Positions 61,608 through 64,000 of a DNA stretch of 64,000 nt are shown piece after piece; the stretch's first letter is position 1, and every line of letters starts with the position of its first letter. Source of the stretch: Paractinoplanes tereljensis (GTDB taxonomy: Bacteria; Actinomycetota; Actinomycetes; Mycobacteriales; Micromonosporaceae); contig NZ_BOMY01000013.1 of NCBI RefSeq assembly GCF_016862435.1, positions 62,001-126,000 of the forward strand, written 5' to 3'. The position numbers and the translations under genes are program-made. The notes below the pieces were generated by a model. It saw nothing but the letters and a program-made list of their open reading frames with translations. It had not been told where the DNA came from and did not search any database.

Positions 61608-62276
61608 GTGGGCGCCGTGAGGGAAGACAGGGAGCGCGGCAGCTACTCGGTCGGACGCGCGCGCCGGGAACTCATCCTCGACGTGGCCATCGCCAACTTC
61701 GCGCAGCTCGGCTACTCGCAGACGTCCATGGCCAAGATCGCGCAGGACGCCGGGCTGACCGGCCCCGGCCTGACGCACCACTTCCCCACCAAGAAACACC
61801 TGCTGGTGGCGGTGGCGGAGCGCCGCTTCACCATGCTCCGCGAGTTCGCCGAACAGGCCCCCGAGGACACCGACGGCACCGGCCCGCTCCGGCAGATGGT
61901 GTGGCTCTCCGAACTCCTGCACGCCCAGCCCGGCATGATCGAGCTGTTCGTGCTGGTCACCGCCGAGGCCGCCGACCCCACCAGCGCCGCCCACGACCTT
62001 TACCTGGCCCGTTACGAACGGGTGGTGTCCGAATTGGCGGCCGGCTTCCACCGGGCCGTCGAGGCCGGCCACCTGCGGCCCGACCTCGACTACGACGGCA
62101 TCGCGCGCGAGTGCATCGCGGTCGCCGACGGCCTGCAGTTGCAGTGGGTGCTCACCGGCGGCCGGATCGACCTGATCGGCCTGATCCGCAACCACCTGGA
62201 ACGACTCGCCCCGGCTATCCTGGTCTCCGGGCGCACCGTCGACCTCTCCGGCGAGGTCAGCTCAGCCAGGCGGTGA
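61608..62276 (+). CDS. TetR-family regulator of the rhamnosidase locus
   Basis: A 222-residue TetR regulator with HTH segment TSMAKIAQDAGLTGPGLTHHF and a helical sensor domain. The GTG at 61608 (or 61617) starts it. It is divergent from the GH78 gene and the twin palindromes lie directly upstream, so it should repress both. The inducer is probably a rhamnoside or a product. Its end overlaps the convergent esterase remnant by 20 bp. Confidence 0.9.
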   Translation: MGAVREDRERGSYSVGRARRELILDVAIANFAQLGYSQTSMAKIAQDAGLTGPGLTHHFPTKKHLLVAVAERRFTMLREFAEQAPEDTDGTGPLRQMVWLSELLHAQPGMIELFVLVTAEAADPTSAAHDLYLARYERVVSELAAGFHRAVEAGHLRPDLDYDGIARECIAVADGLQLQWVLTGGRIDLIGLIRNHLERLAPAILVSGRTVDLSGEVSSARR

Positions 62277-62811
62277 GCCGATCGATCGTGCGGATCGCGG
62301 CCGGGCCGCCCGGCTCGTTGAGGTAACCGTGCGCGGTGCCCCGCTCCCGCACCACTGTGACATCGACGCCGGCCAGGGCCAGCTCGGCGGCAAAACCCTC
62401 GCCGGACTTGCGCAGCCGGTCCGCTTCCGCGTCGATGATGTACGTGGACGGAAGTCCACGCAGGTCATGACCGGCCGGAAAGACGTACGGATCGTCCAGC
62501 GCCCCGTCCGCATAGTTCTCGTTGATGGCCTTCATCGCCGCCGACGGGAAGGTCAGGAACTCCGGCAGCCCGGCCAGCATCGCGCCCAGTTCCTCGTCCA
62601 CCGCCGGAACGTCACGATGCAAAACCGGATAGACCAACATCAACGACGCCGGCCGTACGCCGTCCCGGTCCCGCAGTCGCATCGCCGCACTGGCGGCCAG
62701 GTTGCCACCCGCGCTGGCGCCCCCGATCGAGACCCGCGCCGGATCCCCGCCGAGCGCCCCGGCATTGGCGACAGCCCCGTCGAACGCGGTCACGATCTGC
62801 AAGGACGCCAC
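62257..62811 (-). pseudogene. Truncated alpha/beta hydrolase (Abhydrolase_3 esterase) lacking its 5' end
   Basis: The 184-residue frame contains the nucleophile elbow VSIGGASAGGNLAASAA (GxSxG type), a lid region, an acid residue near YIIDAEADRLRKSG and the catalytic histidine near RGTAHGYL. Full members are about 300 residues and carry an HGGG oxyanion motif near residue 80. That part is absent and the gene upstream ends 17 bp before this frame's first start. It is therefore probably a remnant; catalytic function is doubtful without the oxyanion motif. Confidence 0.7.
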
Positions 62812-62827
62812 CGGGAAGCGGGCGGTT

Positions 62828-63211
62828 TTAGTCGGTGCTGAGCCCGCTCAGCACGATCGTGGCCGTGACGACCAGGGCCGCTGCGCACAGCCACGGGATC
62901 ACGGCCAGGTCGGAGTTCCGGGTGGTCCAGGCCGCGATGGTCGAGCCCAGGGCCACGAGTGGAATGACCGGCAACAGCCAGGCCAGGTAGACCCGGCGGG
63001 GCAGCGGCTGCGGAACCTGGTCGCTGAGCAGCGCGACCACACCCAGGACGACCGCGGCGAGGAGCACCACCACGGTGGCCGTCGTGCTGAGCCCCAGCCA
63101 CCCGTCGGCCCCGACCAGGTGCAGGACCAGCCAGACCAACCCGATCGGAACAACCATCAACCCCAGTAGGGCGAAGCTGCAGCCGCACCCACTCCCCCGC
63201 CGATTTCCCAT
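62828..63211 (-). CDS. Small four-TM membrane protein of unknown function
   Basis: The 127-residue protein has about four hydrophobic segments (about 12-30, 42-62, 72-92 and 105-122) and a short basic N-terminus with three cysteines or glycines (RGSGCGCSF). I do not recognise a family. It lies just upstream of the esterase remnant and divergent from the M4 protease gene. It may be a stable small membrane protein or part of the rearrangement that truncated the esterase. Confidence 0.6.
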   Translation of the reverse strand: MGNRRGSGCGCSFALLGLMVVPIGLVWLVLHLVGADGWLGLSTTATVVVLLAAVVLGVVALLSDQVPQPLPRRVYLAWLLPVIPLVALGSTIAAWTTRNSDLAVIPWLCAAALVVTATIVLSGLSTD

Positions 63212-63374
63212 AGCTGAGGATTGTTCATGCGATCGAACGGCACGTCTGTCGTGAACCAGTCCTCCCGGACCTTGTTACCGGTCCGATAGCAAGGCTTCCG
63301 GCGCCCTTAAGGAACACCCGGTGAGACTCCACCGCACACATGGAGATCAATACCCGGCCTTGAGGAGGAACCCT

Positions 63375-64000
63375 TTGAGGCGTTCCAGGAGATCAGCACT
63401 GCGCGTGGCCACGATCAGCAGCGTCACCCTCGTTTCGCTGCTCGCGGGCGCGGCGGTGACCGCCGGCTACACGGCGACCGGACCGGCACCGCAGCCGGAC
63501 CTCTCGGACGGAGGCGCGACCATCGCCGCGGCCTCCGCTGACCAGTACGTGACCGGCACCTCGACCGGCTTCCCGAAGGCCTCGGACGAGACCCTCACCC
63601 GGCAGAACGTCGTCACCACCGACCGCGGCCTCAACTACGTCAGCTACGCCCGGGTCTACCGGAACCTGCCGGTCTTCGTCGGCGGGGACGTCGTCGTGGT
63701 CACCGACAAGGCCGGCAAGGTGCGCAGCAGCAACGCCGCCGGGCTGGTGCCGATCAGCGCGCCGACCGACCCGAAGATCGACCAGGCCAAAGCCAAAACC
63801 CTGGCACTGCGCGGGCGTACGGGTGCCGTAGCGGGCACGCCGACCCTGGGCGTGGTCGCCGCGGCCGGTGGCAAGCTGGTCTGGGAGGTTCTCACCGAGT
63901 CCCGGAACAGCCGGGCGCACGTTTACGTCAACGCGGTCACCGGTGCCGAGGTCGGCTCCTGGGACGAGATCGCGGCCGGCACCGGGACCGGCCACTACAA
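63375..64000 (+). CDS. M4 (thermolysin-like) metalloprotease, propeptide part only
   Basis: The right edge cuts this gene after about 208 codons. It starts with a signal peptide (ALRVATISSVTLVSLLAGAAV) and continues with an FTP fungalysin/thermolysin propeptide motif (QNVVTTDRGLNYVSYARVYR, as QNVVTTDRGLNYVSYARVY) and a PepSY-like segment (LVWEVLTESRNSRAHVYVNAV). It reaches the GTGHY segment that begins the mature protease. The TTG at 63375 follows GAGGAGG by 6 bp. The zinc HExxH motif lies beyond the window. Confidence 0.8.
   Translation, partial: MRRSRRSALRVATISSVTLVSLLAGAAVTAGYTATGPAPQPDLSDGGATIAAASADQYVTGTSTGFPKASDETLTRQNVVTTDRGLNYVSYARVYRNLPVFVGGDVVVVTDKAGKVRSSNAAGLVPISAPTDPKIDQAKAKTLALRGRTGAVAGTPTLGVVAAAGGKLVWEVLTESRNSRAHVYVNAVTGAEVGSWDEIAAGTGTGHY

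Noticed and set aside
63212..63374. Riboswitch upstream of the M4 protease gene
   Set aside because: Short inverted repeats occur (GGACC/GGTCC) but nothing matches a known riboswitch class.

Overview
The window is very GC-rich with strong third-position GC bias and frequent GTG/TTG starts. It carries actinobacterial hallmarks: mtrAB-lpqB, a WhiB-family gene, DUF397/DUF5753 regulator pairs, F420 biosynthesis genes and DUF3499. The most likely source is a filamentous actinomycete of the Micromonosporaceae, perhaps Actinoplanes; the genus is inferred. A promoter matching the WhiG/FliA sigma consensus is consistent with a sporulating or motile-spore organism. No rRNA, tRNA, CRISPR array or insertion sequence was seen.

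Layout. 1-7.8 kb is a conserved actinobacterial core: secA (5' end only), a double GNAT protein, hpf, comF, lpqB, mtrB and mtrA. 7.8-11.1 kb is the EfeUOB iron importer under an iron box. 11.1-12.4 kb holds a DUF397/XRE pair with a two-copy operator candidate. 12.4-19.5 kb has ahcY, then manA, a cation-efflux gene, a SIS isomerase, a Trm112-like gene and manB (mannose activation). A 626-bp gap between ahcY and manA contains a 26-bp inverted repeat. 19.6-22.9 kb is a GAF regulator with aldehyde dehydrogenase and DUF779. 23.5-25.7 kb has a polysaccharide deacetylase, DUF3499, a degenerate metallopeptidase-like gene and whiB. 26-32.2 kb carries the F420 genes fbiC, fbiA and a short fbiB, plus a NUDIX gene. 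32.2-35.6 kb is one very long repetitive membrane protein. 35.8-44.3 kb has acetoacetyl-CoA synthetase, a GH64 lipoprotein, a TIGR03089 protein, a GT4 glycosyltransferase, manC, lexA and a phosphate-binding-like membrane protein.

44.3-64 kb is more accessory. It starts with a compact toxin/immunity locus (CdiA C-terminal-like nuclease, SitI3-like partner and a 37-residue leader gene). Next come an EAL protein, two DUF574 methyltransferases, a TetR/MpaB divergent pair and a PAS-GGDEF gene behind the WhiG/FliA-like promoter. The nitrogen cluster glnT-glxBCD-solA-XRE/cupin follows, ending in a truncated amt. Then come a GH78 rhamnosidase with a divergent TetR gene and twin operators, a truncated esterase, a small membrane protein and the start of an M4 metalloprotease.

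How parts work together. manA, manB and manC together give fructose-6-phosphate to GDP-mannose and can feed the GT4 enzyme. fbiA, fbiB and fbiC build coenzyme F420. glnT-glxBCD-solA, coupled by very short overlaps, looks like an N-methyl amino acid or methylamine assimilation route. One GGDEF and one EAL protein point to local c-di-GMP turnover. All functional calls rest on recognised motifs and family knowledge; no database search was run.
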